64,000 bases of DNA. Origin: Rhizoctonia solani (Eukaryota > Basidiomycota > Agaricomycetes > Cantharellales > Ceratobasidiaceae). Positions 1-10,849 of the stretch are shown in pieces. A program made the translations under genes and the position numbers. Numbering within the stretch: the stretch's first letter is position 1; each line of letters starts with the position of its first letter. The stretch spans positions 1 to 64,000 of the forward strand of contig NC_057378.1 in NCBI RefSeq assembly GCF_016906535.1, read 5' to 3'. Under the pieces are notes generated by a model that was not told the DNA's origin, searched no databases, and worked only from the letters and a program-made list of their open reading frames with translations.

Positions 1-65
1 AACCTAACCTAACCTAACCTAACCTAACCTAACCTAACCTAACCTAACCTAACCTAACCTAACCT
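1..65. repeat. Telomere repeat tract, AACCT pentamer
   Basis: Thirteen uninterrupted copies of AACCT run from the first base, so the G-rich strand reads TTAGG toward the left end. Position, purity and the abrupt change to unique sequence at base 66 mark this as the chromosome end (C-rich strand 5'->3' going inward). The five-base unit differs from the TTAGGG typical of most fungi. The tract is short because the window starts inside it. Confidence 0.9.
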
Positions 66-747
66 GGATCGACCTCACATAAACAAGGTCGAATAAGTTA
101 CGCCCTCTCCTCCGAACACAAAAGATTCTTACCTCTGGCTCATCCATAGCCAAGTCGCGCCACGCGTGGACTGGCGAGCGCGAAGTACGCCTCATAAGAT
201 CCGCCATGCGCCCCATAACCCCATTGGACCGATTGTACATTCCGAGTATGGCTCCTTTGAACTGAGCGTGGCCACTAATACGCTTTGCGGCAGTACTGCT
301 GATGCATGATTGAGTGATGTCGTCTACGTCTTGTATTGCGGCCTTCCTAGCACTTGGTCCCCTCTTCTTGCTTTTCCCATTGGAGCTGGAAGCAGCTTTG
401 CGATGCTGAGATGCGTATTTGATTGCTTGCGCAAGGTATTGAGCATGGAGTTCCCGACATGGCTTGGTAAAATATCGTCGGTAACTGGCTGGAATGCCCT
501 TATATGCTTCTTCTGTAAGCAAGAACCCGTCAGATAGTGTTGCATACTCCAATGGAATACCGCTTGAATCATGAATATCCTCATCGTCTGGCTTGGCGTC
601 CTCGGCGTCTCTGATGGGACGTAGGCTGCATAATAAGCGAAAGTGGTTGTTGACAAAGGGCCTAATACCATAAGGCCCTCTGTCCAGACGCATGGAAGGA
701 TTGTCAAGGAAAAGCAAGGGGGTGTGGGCGAGCGGTGTAGTCGGCAT
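66..747 (-). pseudogene. First exon of SNF2-linked subtelomeric gene, cut by the telomere
   Basis: An open frame on the minus strand starts at ATG 747 (MPTTPL..) and runs 205 codons to a canonical donor (GAG/GTAAGA) with the last exon base at 133. It matches exon 1 of the gene at 31358. Both start MPxTPLxH, and both end with a block of the pattern F..xx.M.NR..GVM....DL..R....P...W.D, followed at the same place and phase (0) by the first intron. The start at 747 rather than 798 is chosen from this match. Only about 65 bases lie between the donor and the telomere, so the gene is severed in or just after intron 1 and its helicase part is missing. Known: telomere-linked helicase genes occur at many fungal chromosome ends, usually RecQ type; a SNF2-type relative here is inference. 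A stable product is unlikely. Confidence 0.7.
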
Positions 748-1907
748 GCTTGGAAAATTGGTGGGAGTGGGGTGTCTGAAGTGGCTATCACAAGCCAAGG
801 TTAGAAAAGGCTCAACGTTGATTTAAGGTAACCTAAGCACTCGCCACAAAAGCAAAGCTAAGAAAGCAGGGGTTGCGAACAAGGAACAGGGTGCTCAAGA
901 GTGTAGATCAAAGGGAAATAAGTTTTTGACATGACTCCAATAGATATTCCAAATCTCAACAATAATAGCACGCGTGCTCTTTCCTGTCGCAAAGTGTTAG
1001 CGCAAATTGAATATCAAATTTGTTACATTGCCCAAGGTGGTTAGAATAGCGTATAATCACCCCGTTCCCTCTGACACGTTGATTGCCTACTGCGGCAAAG
1101 CTGAAGCTGGAAATCACGCAGCTATGCATGGATCCATCAATTCAAAACCAGGACCTCCATTTGAACCATGCGGACCGCCAGACTTCTTAATTACGGAGAG
1201 TAGCAAAATTGGAAATGCGACCAAATGGCGTTCGGCATAGGACTACGTGCATACTGAAGTTCATAGGATACAGAACCATACACAAGGCGCTATAGACAGA
1301 GCAGCATGAGACAGAGACACGCAAAACAAAACAGAACAAAAAAAAAAAAAACGATGTCTCAGTCAAACACTACACTTCGGCTCTAGAAGTTTGAGGCTTG
1401 CGGGATTATTATTCGATCTTTGATGAACCGATCGCTACCGTATCCTCCTGTCACCCATCAAAACGCGATCGAGTCTGCGGTGATTGGGGTCCTATATCAG
1501 CCTCTCATACGCTGGTCCGGGGACTGGTCACGCTATGACACACGCCAGGGGTGACCACTAATTTGGCGGCAAAGATTTGAAGTGTAACGAGAGAAGCCAA
1601 AGCTGTAACATCAGTTTGGCTTCCTTACTCAGACTACCTCGGTCAATTACACAACGCCCCTGCTATCCAGCTGCTTCTCTCCTACAATTTGTTGATACCT
1701 TGCAGCAAATACGTGTTGCTTTCAACGTTAACTTTTATATGCACTGATATCTGCTTTGTGTCACAAAATGTGACAGTAAAAGCGGTGCACTAGGCGCCCT
1801 GTCGCGCTCCAAATAACGCCATACAGATGCAAAGAAAGACTGGCAGCAACGCGTTTTTCCTCCGACCGTGTTTCACTTTGCGCTTTATTTACAGTCAGTA
1901 AGTAATC
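748..1907. other. Gene-free spacer between the telomeric fragment and the first intact gene
   Basis: No open frame here has supporting splice structure or a motif. A 14-base A run lies near 1339-1352. The spacer must contain the promoters of the leftward fragment (start 747) and of the rightward gene starting at 1908. No clear TATA box or repeat stands out. Confidence 0.5.
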
Positions 1908-3735
1908 ATGGAAACTGCCGAATCTAGTCGCTCCGCGGTTTGTAAGTCAAGTGAAGCCGTTACAGTTACAAAGATTACTGACATAACAAACGGCTCTTCA
2001 GCTCAGAGAGTACGCCTTATAGTCAACGCAGCCAAAGATCGGGTGAGCCGCGTTTATTTCTCGTATTTATGTTGGAAGCTCACTTGAACTTTATGAAAAA
2101 TCGGCTTTCAATTATACGTTCACACATGTCAAACTACAATGTTTGGATGCGCAGTACTGCTTCTATTGTGACGATGGCGGGGCTCTCATGGATTGCTTTA
2201 CTTGCAATCGAACGTTTTGCTTTCGAGTCATGGGAGAAGAAGGTGAAGACGAGCAAGTCAACTCTTGCGTAACTGTACCACCGGATATGGTCAACAACAG
2301 ACTTCGAAGATTCCGATGTCCCCAATGCCTGTCGGAAGCTCCCTCAAGTTTGCCAGATGTAAGTTCTATTACGACTCGCACAGTATTTGGTAGAAACTCA
2401 AGTGCAAAAGTATATAATCAATCGAGGATCAAGGTCAACTAGGCGAATTGCCTCCCGGGCGTCCCTGGCCCTCCTCATATTTTATCTCGACAACCAAGAG
2501 TCTCAGGCTCGAAGCCTAATGGACCAGGTGTCGTCGGCCTTGCGGGTATTTGAGGTTGAAGTCATATCGCATATGAGGGTTATAGGGAGCCAGGTAGATG
2601 ACAACAAGGCCACTTCTATTCATAGACAGTACGTAACACATCTACTTTGCGGACCCCCGGCCCAGTTTAGGCTACTCACCATCCTCAGGCTGGTATTTGA
2701 TGGCCCTTACCACTTGGCCGTAGTGTTCTTGACGGAGGCTAGCCCGGATGGAGGGTGGTGGATAAGCTCGGAGGACAGCGAAGGAGGTGCAGGGCTGGCA
2801 CCGGAGAAAGTCTTCCTTCGGTACCACATCAAGGCCCTGACCAAGCTCGCAAACAATGCCAGATCTGCGAGACTTTTCATGTTGAGTTGCGGAACCAATC
2901 TGTTCGCCGCGTCTTGCCTTGAGAGTATCTACGAGACCGTAGGAAGGTGGGCCAAGTCATTTGATTGGTGAAGAACACGAACTCATCTGTGCTTCATTAC
3001 TGATATTGTACATCATCTCTTTGTGCTTGTTGCTTCTTGCAGTCGTCCATGGCATTCGATTATATTACCAAGTACGCCTGCATTGATAGCGCAAGAGGTG
3101 GCCGATATTCTACCGGATATGTTTGTCCATCTGTATTATTTTGGTGCAAGCTTCAAGAGCTCCCTGCTTCGCGTCTGGGCAAAACTCGTAACAACACGGA
3201 TTCACACGGGTTTTGTTCTCATGGACAGACCGCGTTTTGAGGATCGGCTGTCTGTTTCGAAACTCGAGTACGCCGCACACTCGATCAGGCCGTTTGGTGT
3301 CCCTCTGCCAATACCAGAGTCTCTGTGCGGCTGTTGGGGCAAAAATGCGGATTGGAAGCTTCGCTATTCATCCACTAATTACGGCGAGTGCTTTTACTAT
3401 TTCCGCAGCTCTTGTTGCGCACACAAGCTTCACGTTGCAATTTTCACGGACCAACGCAAGACGCGTAAAGTCCATGGGACCGTGATAATGGAAGAGGAAT
3501 GGGACTTATCAAAAAAGGACTTTAGGTTTGACCCTGCTCGCATGGTTCGTATGGTGCAATCGGTAAGTGCATTTCAGGACCACAAGGACGAATGACTTTC
3601 TGCTGACCACTGACCCAGCCGGAAAGGCATGGAGGCAAAGAGATACAAAGACCACGTCATGAAGCACCTTGGACACAGGCTGGACAGGAAGCCAGGGAGG
3701 CAACGACTTCCGATGTGGCAGGATCCATAGTCTGA
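1908..3735 (+). CDS. Zinc-finger plus caspase/CHAT-like protein, sirtuin-less paralog of the 4732 gene
   Basis: Five exons (1908-2042, 2155-2358, 2411-2967, 3043-3562, 3619-3735) give about 510 aa in frame. The weakest junction is the third exon's acceptor (AAAAG at 2410). Residues 46-105 form a Cys-rich finger (Cys 47, 50, 59, 62, 67, 83, 100, 103) resembling PHD/ADD-type zinc binding. The region around 215-285 aligns with the caspase-like part of the 4732 gene: a hydrophobic strand followed by T-E-A where the paralog has T-H-G, then an LSCGT motif with Cys 273. The predicted catalytic His is thus replaced by Glu 222, so it may be a protease-dead partner. The C-terminal part keeps paired Cys residues (SSCCAH) aligning with SCSIC in the paralog. 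Exon 1 codes a Ser/Thr-rich 45-aa leader in place of the sirtuin-like domain. The caspase-like assignment is inferred from the paralog. Family name unknown. Confidence 0.65.
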
Positions 3736-4128
3736 AGCCCCAAAATGAGAGGCACTGTATTGTGTTTGAGTACATATATGATATATTACGCGTTTTACAT
3801 CCGGATGGTAAGCAATAAATTGGTCACAAAGCTAAGACACCGATTTTGCCAATATGTCAGTTATATCCCTTGGACTTATTCAAACAAAGAATGGCTTACC
3901 GGGTGTGCTTTTGGCAGCTCATCACGCAATGACGGTGGGTTGATTTGGCGAGACCAGATTCGAAGACCTGTGTCCACAGCTTGCACTCTAAAAACCCTTG
4001 ATTTTTCCAGTTCCAACGTGTAATCAAGATGGGTGGATGCGATGCTATATTCGGTATGGACTATACAAATTTGAAACGTATTAAAAAATGAAATATCCAC
4101 ATTGTGTGGATCATCCACCAACCGTGCC

Positions 4129-4491
4129 CTAGTCTTCTTTTCCTTGCGGATTCAATGGGGGCTGAGGCCTATAAGGTTGGCATCCTCGCTGAGCTGCTAA
4201 GAAGCAATTGATAGCCGAAACCCACGTACTTGGGTTGCTCTACGTAGATATGTCAGATCCTCAGGTGATGTACCTCTGAGCAAGGCTTACCAACTAGTTC
4301 GCTCTCTGACTCTGAGTCCATCTGGACTAAAGCGACGTTGAAGTCAGAGGATTAGTTTCGGCTTGGACAGAGTATGTTAAGTACGTACGGCTAACTTGGG
4401 CTGCATGCCCCCCGCTTGATTTCTTCTTCGGTTGCTTCTTCCTTGCACTCGCTTTCTTTGTTGATTTATTCACGTTCAGGTTAACGGGCAT
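4129..4491 (-). CDS. Possible small basic protein, three exons
   Basis: A phase-consistent model on the minus strand has exons 4491-4396, 4321-4291 and 4196-4129, giving 64 aa. The first exon is Lys/Ser-rich (KKASARKKQPKKK), the second acidic (DSESESE). All junctions are GT-AG. It is convergent with the 1908 gene and divergent from the 4732 gene, sharing the 240-base spacer that carries CACGTG at 4599-4604. It could be a nuclear regulatory peptide, or chance: the exons are short and nothing is recognised. Confidence 0.3.
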
Positions 4492-4598
4492 TTTAGTAGA
4501 TATAGGCTCTGGGTCGCTAAGAAAGTCTGAGAGTACAAGTGTGTGGTGGAGCGGATGAGGCCATGAGGCTTGCGGTTCAGTGGCAATAAACCCTGATG

Positions 4599-4604
4599 CA
4601 CGTG
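4599..4604. promoter_or_regulatory. CACGTG element upstream of the sirtuin/caspase-like gene
   Basis: A perfect E-box palindrome lies 128 bp upstream of the ATG at 4732 and about 108 bp upstream of the divergent start at 4491. It belongs to a series of CACGTG sites placed just upstream of gene starts in this window. CACGTG is the classical site for bHLH regulators of the Cbf1/Pho4 type; regulation here is inference. Confidence 0.4.
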
Positions 4605-4731
4605 ATCAATGTCAAACCGAGGCCCTTGGAGAGACAGAAAAAAACCATAACGCGTGACACTCCCCCGTCTGTATAAGTCAAGCCGCTGCTATTCAGGCCT
4701 TTCCGCCCCTCAGACTCAAATTATACTAGAA

Positions 4732-7648
4732 ATGTCGTCCGGAACTAAGGTCTACAACTTTGTTAGCCAACCAGACCAGTTCAAGACCGTACTTGACGCA
4801 ATTGCCAAATCCGAGGGTATTGTTTTCCTGTGTGGCCCGGATCTGCTGGCATCCTCAGGAATGCCGGTAAGTATAACTTCTCAATGATGTTTGGGGGCCC
4901 TGTAACTTTGAACATACCTTACTTTTATTGATCTAGAGTTTGTCTCAAACATCAACGTTTTGCCACAACACTTTCGATTCACAGTTGCCGCTTAGCAAGA
5001 TGATTGTGGACTGCTCAGAGCCAAACGGTGGACCATCCCAGCTTTCGGACGACCAATTGGCGGCGTACAACAAGGTTATGGCAGCCAGAAGAATTCAGGC
5101 GCGTGGCATCCCATCGAGTCCGTTCCATCAGTACTTCCATCGAGTTTTTGCCTTGAAACGAGTCGTGAAGTACCTAACTACGAGCTTTGACGCTGTTGAG
5201 GTTCTCAGGAAGCGCGTCGCGGAAAGTAAAGTAGTGAGGATGTATGGAGACAACCGGTTCTTAAGGTGCTATCTTCCGAGATGCCCTTATATCAAAGAGA
5301 AAGATACGACCGCGCTCGATAATTCAATGCTATACGGGGAGACTGTGCCTTGTACGGGATGCACGCGAGCAGGTGTGCCTTTTTCTCTGCTTTGAGGTCC
5401 ATAAGACCATGTATGTTTGTTTTGAGCGTGTCTCAAACACCTTGGTTCCATATAACGAATCAATGTTTCTCTATTTATTGCTTTTGCGTTTGAAAGTCAT
5501 TAACCCAAGTTCTGCTTTACCATAGTCAAACGAGCCACCTCTCGCCCTCCCGCTCCGGCAGCTAAGGCGTCCCGCCGCCTATGCCCAGCAGTTCTAAACA
5601 GCATGGCCTCTGACATGCTTCCTGGAGCCAGGCTACGCAATAGGATAGTAGCCGCCGCAAAGAACGCGGACCTACTTCTTATTGCCGGGATATCTCTCCA
5701 GTCCGATGAGATAATGGACCTTGTCCGAGAGATTGCCGAGCAGGTGCATAGGCGCTATGGCGGGGTCGTGTACATCGGGGAACAACCCAGCGGGGGGCGT
5801 GGGTCCAAGTACCATGTCGATTTCCACTTGCAGATGACCCCAGACAAGTGCGCCGGGCACATCCAAAGTACTATGAACCGGGTAAGCATTTATATCAGAT
5901 AGGCAAGGTACCGGGGTGCTCAAGTTTTATTACCTTTCCTGCTTTCTCACGTTTGTATTGAACTAAACTCCGGCACAACTCAGCTTGAAGATGCGGACAC
6001 TAGTATGGAATCGGCAGTGGGAACAGAAAGCGAAAAAGCAGGTGCCTGGTGTGAAGTATGTTGAGTGGAGATCATAAGAAATGGAGGCAACCTTCTCATG
6101 CACCTTTGCGTTCCAGATCATAAACAACGAGATCGAAAGCCTGTTTTTGGTAGAGGAACCTGAGTTAAACAGGCCCCAGTGCTTTCTGTGCAATACCTCA
6201 CTCGAAGAATGTTTGCTTAAGTGCAGGCGTTGTGGTGACTGGCTCTGCTACACGGGTCCATACCATACAAATCGAACGGCTCCCTGCGTCGTGCTGCAGA
6301 TGTTCAGGGACGAGGCCAACAAGCCATCTATCGAGATGGAGATAGATGCTTTCTGCTGTATGTACTGTTGGAACCACTCCGAAGAGGGTCCTTATCCGGT
6401 ACGCACTGCACCGTCTTTGGTTTTTAATCTAGGTTTGAAACTTTGCTTACGCTATTCTCCACCTTTTAGCATTCTGTGAAACCTGCTCCATGGGTGGCTG
6501 TACAGGAACGGGGCAGACCTGCGCCGCGCATGATTATGATCATCTACTTCCTCGATCAGTTCTGGCCCCAAGCAAAACATCTCAGGAACCTTGTGGCCGG
6601 GAAATGGGCTGGTAGAGGCTGGTCGGTAAGTGGTATGCTCACTGAAATGAACTCTGTTTGAGTGCCGTCTCTTTAAGGCTCATGTCGAGCCGGTGCGACT
6701 GGAAAACCTCCATGAGCCCCGTAACATATTACCAAATTTGTGAGTGGATCGAACGTAAGCCTTGAGGGTTCAGCTGCTTACCGATATCGCTCAGCTCCTG
6801 GGATGCAAAGACATACAACGTCTTTGTCATATATATCACGCACGGCATCTCGAGCTCCAAGGGGTACCAGATCTCCCCCACAGAGTTGTATCCAGCGCCC
6901 CAGGTGAGCCGAGCTTCAGCAAGCATTTGAGCGCAACTAAAAGCCGTCTTTGAATCTCATAGTTTCTTGAATACACTCTTACGCCGGTGAGGGACATAAT
7001 ACTCCAAGCGAACCATTCCTTGGCCATTTTCGCCTGCTGCGGGTATCCCTTCTTGGAGCCTCAGAAAGTATGGGACCTGCAGCTGTGGTTGAATAGGTAT
7101 CTTGCCGGTAGTATCTTGCCTTTCAGAGCAAGGCTGACAGTCGAATGTTTAGGAGCATTTTCATAAACTCTATCATCGGCTGCCTGAACGAGAAGCTTTC
7201 CCCGGCTTTCCTTCTTTCCTTTATCGGAAAGCTAACCACGGTCTCGGCAGACGATAGAGTGTACTCAGAGGATGCGATGAACTCATGGATGTCAAGCAAT
7301 ATCGCGGTCAGCCATACCGATCTAATCTATCTTCAGAGGTTGTCCCCTCCGGTCATGTGGCTCTTTTCACCCTTTGATACCCGTCCGCTTGGGAAGGAGC
7401 TGCCCCACATCCTCACTGCGTGCAAATGCAGACGTGAAGAGATGGTGACTGCACAGGGGAAGCAAACCGCAAAAGTATGGAAGGTTTCACACAATGCCAC
7501 GATAGGAATGCCCTTGAGTGATGTTCGAGTCAAGGTGTCATGTTCTATATGTCGGCAAATGTGGGTCCTACCATCCGAGCATCTCAAGGGGAAAGTATAT
7601 TCGCATGCAGGTCTTTACTGCTCAGTAGTTCCGTACTTCGCGACGTAG
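4732..7648 (+). CDS. Fusion protein: sirtuin-like, zinc finger, caspase/CHAT-like
   Basis: Ten exons (4732-4866, 4937-5372, 5526-5881, 5984-6055, 6117-6398, 6470-6625, 6678-6739, 6774-6903, 6963-7096, 7141-7648) give 756 aa with consistent phases. Residues 27-300 follow the layout of Hst3/Hst4-type sirtuins: FLCGPDLLASSGMP (35-45) where sirtuins have GAGISTSSGIP, TTSFD where TQNID is expected, a zinc site (Cys 156, 161, 184, 187), and LLIAGISL (241-248) for the GTSL motif. The catalytic His-Gly is Tyr-Gly (148-149), so deacetylation is doubtful. Residues 355-417 form a Cys-rich finger (Cys 355, 358, 369, 372, 377, 390, 413/414, 417). Residues 512-575 look caspase-like: a strand VFVIYITHG (His 523) and, 45 residues on, IFACCG (Cys 568/569), with the dyad intact. 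The C-terminal part has SCSIC. The last exon may be spliced differently near 7607. Functional role (conflict, cell-death or NAD sensing) is inference. Confidence 0.7.
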
Positions 7649-8182
7649 ACTTACTATGCGTCAGATCCAAGATACCCAAGTGGCTTCCTGTATTTATAAT
7701 TATATTCAACGCTAATCATTATAACTTGTGTGCACATAACATCTCTTATGAAGCGTTCTTAGAACCGCCATTCTTCACCACTGAGAAAGAAGGTACACTG
7801 GGACCACAAGGCTGATCAATCTCCCGATAGAAAGCAATGACATCAGTCAGTTAAGGTTGATCTCGCACAGGACAGATACCAATGCGTCAACTTATTCCCG
7901 TCCGGGTGCTGTGATTTAGGCAGGCAAACAAGCCTCTATTGCCGTGCGTACATATTGGCACGTGGTACACAACCAATCCAACAGAGCAAAAGTCCTATAT
8001 CAGCCTACCAGCTAAGGTTAACGCAACGCTGAAACCTTGCACACCTCAAGGCCGGTAGCTCATCATGGTTGTTCCAGCATAATTCCAACATAATTAGATA
8101 ATCGACCCTGAGTCACATGCGTTACTTGCACATTGTACTGGGACAAGATCTACCACCTTACCCCTCGATCCTCATTGTTCAA

Positions 8183-8440
8183 ATGGCCGCTAGAATGAGA
8201 CTCAACGTTCTGAGCATGATCAATGATTTAAGAAAAAAACTGAGTCATCCCATTTTCTCCATTGTTGAATTAATGCCCGAAGCAGTGGAGCATATTATAA
8301 CAGTGCTTAACCCTTCCAAACGAGAGGTATGCGAGGAGTTATATCATGAGATCCAGTTATTCAAGCAAAATCTGGACGCCGCCATGACCGATCAGAGAAA
8401 CGGCACGGAGTACAGGCACTATTGCTATTACATATTGTGA
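8183..8440 (+). CDS. Small hypothetical protein, 85 aa
   Basis: A single-exon frame starting MAARMRLN and rich in charged helical residues (DLRKKLSH, KREVCEELYHEI), with no recognised domain. An in-frame ATG at 8117 would add 22 residues. The ATG at 8183 is preferred because the longer start has a low-complexity hydrophobic lead. It lies between the sirtuin/caspase-like gene and the dioxygenase-like gene, same direction. No introns are needed; it could also be a fragment. Confidence 0.35.
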   Translation: MAARMRLNVLSMINDLRKKLSHPIFSIVELMPEAVEHIITVLNPSKREVCEELYHEIQLFKQNLDAAMTDQRNGTEYRHYCYYIL

Positions 8441-8547
8441 GGGTAATATTTTGCTAGTTGGGCTCAGGGCTGAGTTAATTTTACTTCTTGGCGAATTTTT
8501 GCGACTTCTCACGCTGGTTTCTCAGCGACTTGTCTTATGATATAAGG

Positions 8548-10208
8548 ATGGAAAGTACAGGAAAAGAACTGGCTGAAACGTTTCAACTGTATAACACCAT
8601 GTTGGCAGTCAGTCCGGAAGCTATGATACCATACAGGTAGTATACTTATTTCTACGCCCAGACTACCAAAAGAGAGCTGAAAATAAGAAAGAAGAGAACA
8701 GCCCTGGCCAAAAGAAATAGTGAGTTCGAATTGTATTGCAGAAATCGTAGAGTATCTCATCTTGGCTGGCGTTAGAACAACTGCGCCAGCTTGCAATCGA
8801 CGTGGGTTTTGAATTGGTTGGCCACACAGAGGGGTCTTATCCTACCGATGTTTATTGCATGGACGCAAACACTCATGAGAAGCTTGACCCCCGTAAAATG
8901 CTTATCAAAGGCGTGGATGCTATATACAAAGAACTAGAGAGTGCATCCGCGTCTTGCTCAAAGAGCCGAGGGCGTGCTAATAAGCAAGCATCAGTACCGC
9001 CTCCGGTCAAAGATGCTTCTTTGGGGGATGGGTTCGTGGACACCAAAACTGTGCTTGCTGACAAAAGATTCAAAGTTCTTAGCCATGGCACTGTGTATGG
9101 TTTTGCTCGGGGCTCCGATCAAACCTACTCTATGGTTTTTGCTGTACAGTTTCAATCTCAAGACTCGCTTCTGGAGATAGAAAAAGAAGCCGTTGACGTT
9201 TTCACCAGTGTTTTGCCAAAGATGGCGGTACATGCATATGAGGTTAGGGTTAACGGAGCTCAAAGCGTAGGAGGCAAACGAGGTAAGTTGTATTCGATCT
9301 AAGACAGCTCATCAATTTCTTTTCACCCTCTCCAGCCGGACACCTCTACAGCGTTGGATGGCGCCCTGGAACCACTCATGGTGAACGGGCGGCAGTGTAT
9401 GCTGCGCAAAATACTAAGGATAAGCACGATCCAACCCATTACATAGATCTGTACAACTCTCTGGAATTAGTCAATGTAAGCAAAATAAAACCTGAGTCAC
9501 GGCACGCACTCGCTGACCGTGTTCAAGTCCGCCTGGATGGTCATGGAAGAGAGCCTGTCTCCGCGCGCAGTGCTGAGGACTATTGATACTCTGGCCAACA
9601 CGGCGGTGCCAATGTTTGGCTCACAAAGCAGCGATATTGCTGTAAGTTCATCCTTGTCGGCCACTCTTGAGCTCCTGCAGTTCTCATCACATTTCTAGTC
9701 GCATGGACCCAGTCTTGGGTCCAATATGGCTGCTTCTCAGCATGACCAGAACGGAAACGGCTTTGCCAACAAAATGCACGTCGATAGAGACATGGACTCT
9801 CTTCCCGAGTACTACGGGAATGTATTTGCATTTGGCCAATGGATCCATGTTGATAAGGAGGGCCGCTTGGTTGAGAATGAAAGGATCAAGGCAGCCATCC
9901 CGGATGGCTTATTCGTGATCCCTGGATACAGAATTGCGTTTGACCTTGGTGCAGCCACAATTGTTAAGGCTATATGGCGTGGAGGAATGGATACGCATGG
10001 CACCACAACATCCAAAGTCGATATAACTCAAGGTATTACTCGGTGGGGGATGTCGATTCAAACAAATAGGGGGTTGAACCAGCGCATGAGAAGTGGGAAG
10101 GGAAATATATTTGGTATACGCGAACGTCTGCGTCAGTACTATGATATTTTTTCCACTCCAGTGGGTGAAGAAGGGGATGAAGACGTGGATGAAAGCAAGG
10201 ATGCCTAG
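8548..10208 (+). CDS. 2-oxoglutarate/Fe(II) dioxygenase-like protein (possibly TET/JBP-related)
   Basis: Five exons (8548-8636, 8753-9282, 9336-9475, 9528-9641, 9699-10208) give 460 aa. The last exon carries the double-stranded beta-helix signature: N-rich approach to KMHVDRD (His 318, Asp 320), strands FAFGQWIHVD and GLFVIPGYRIAFD, then distal His 391 (MDTHGT) and Arg 406 fifteen residues later. This fits the HxD...H...R layout of 2OG-Fe(II) oxygenases. The spacing resembles TET/JBP enzymes, which are expanded in mushroom-forming fungi and oxidise methylated bases or thymine; assignment to TET/JBP rather than another 2OG class is inference. Residues 1-290 are unassigned, with SRGR basic and acidic stretches; the acidic C-terminus (EEGDEDVDE) is typical of nuclear proteins. 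The first acceptor (8752) is the least certain junction. Confidence 0.65.
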
Positions 10209-10239
10209 TATATCAACTACTGTATATCTTATGGTCCAA

Positions 10240-10242
<3 letters not shown>

Positions 10243-10276
<34 letters not shown>
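10243..10276. repeat. (AT)n microsatellite
   Basis: A pure AT dinucleotide run of about 34 bases directly downstream of the dioxygenase-like stop codon, probably in its 3' untranslated region. Confidence 0.85.
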
Positions 10277-10279
<3 letters not shown>

Positions 10280-10469
10280 TGCGTTTACCTGGTTAGAGCT
10301 GAAAGCACCCTATTTGGCTGCAATATGGAGTGAGCGTGAGCCTGTCTCACAATTTCCTACAAGACTATAATTGACAAATTTACAAAGCACCACACCTTGC
10401 TCATAAAACAGTGCGTATGGATCAAGCCGAGCGCGTGGTTTGTTTGATTTGCACAAATTATATACATAC

Positions 10470-10714
10470 CGAGAGACATGAGATCCAACAGATATATAGG
10501 CGAAGCTGCGGCTAGCACGCAGGTCAATGGGGGCAAAACGATAGCTACTTTGCAAGGCGACAAGGAGCCAAGCCTTACCGGGCCAGTGATCAATAGCAGC
10601 ACTGGATGCTCCAAAATCTGTTGGAATGGAACTCGTCGAGGTGTGGGCAGAGAACAACGTCGCAGTCGGTAGCTGTGTATAAGAATGCACAGCACAGCGC
10701 AAGTACTCAACCAC
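10470..10714 (-). CDS. Possible small gene, about 83 aa
   Basis: A minus-strand frame from ATG 10714 (MVEYLRC) runs to a canonical donor (CG/GTATGT) near 10471. A plausible acceptor follows at about 10362 and then a quick stop. It is convergent with the dioxygenase-like gene. There is no recognisable domain, and the composition (Ser/Ala/aromatic) is ambiguous. It may be noncoding. Confidence 0.2.
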
Positions 10715-10849
10715 TTACAACAGAACTCTTTTCCACATGCGTCGGCACGCTTTGTACTTACCGCACCTCATTTCAAGGGCATATCATGTGATCCTACCCG
10801 CCGCCACCTGCTCACAATCCTGCGCCTGGCATAGTCTCACCTACACCTG

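Noticed and set aside
1..65. Insect contamination suggested by TTAGG
   Set aside because: The adjoining genes, introns, FunK1 kinase and fungal retroelement all fit a basidiomycete.
1007..1240. 77-codon frame upstream of the 1908 gene
   Set aside because: No splice or domain support and no continuity with the sirtuin-like domain of the paralog.
7540..7815. 91-codon frame overlapping the end of the 4732 gene
   Set aside because: Different frame from the SCSIC-coding exon and rich in hydrophobic low-information sequence; probably 3' untranslated.
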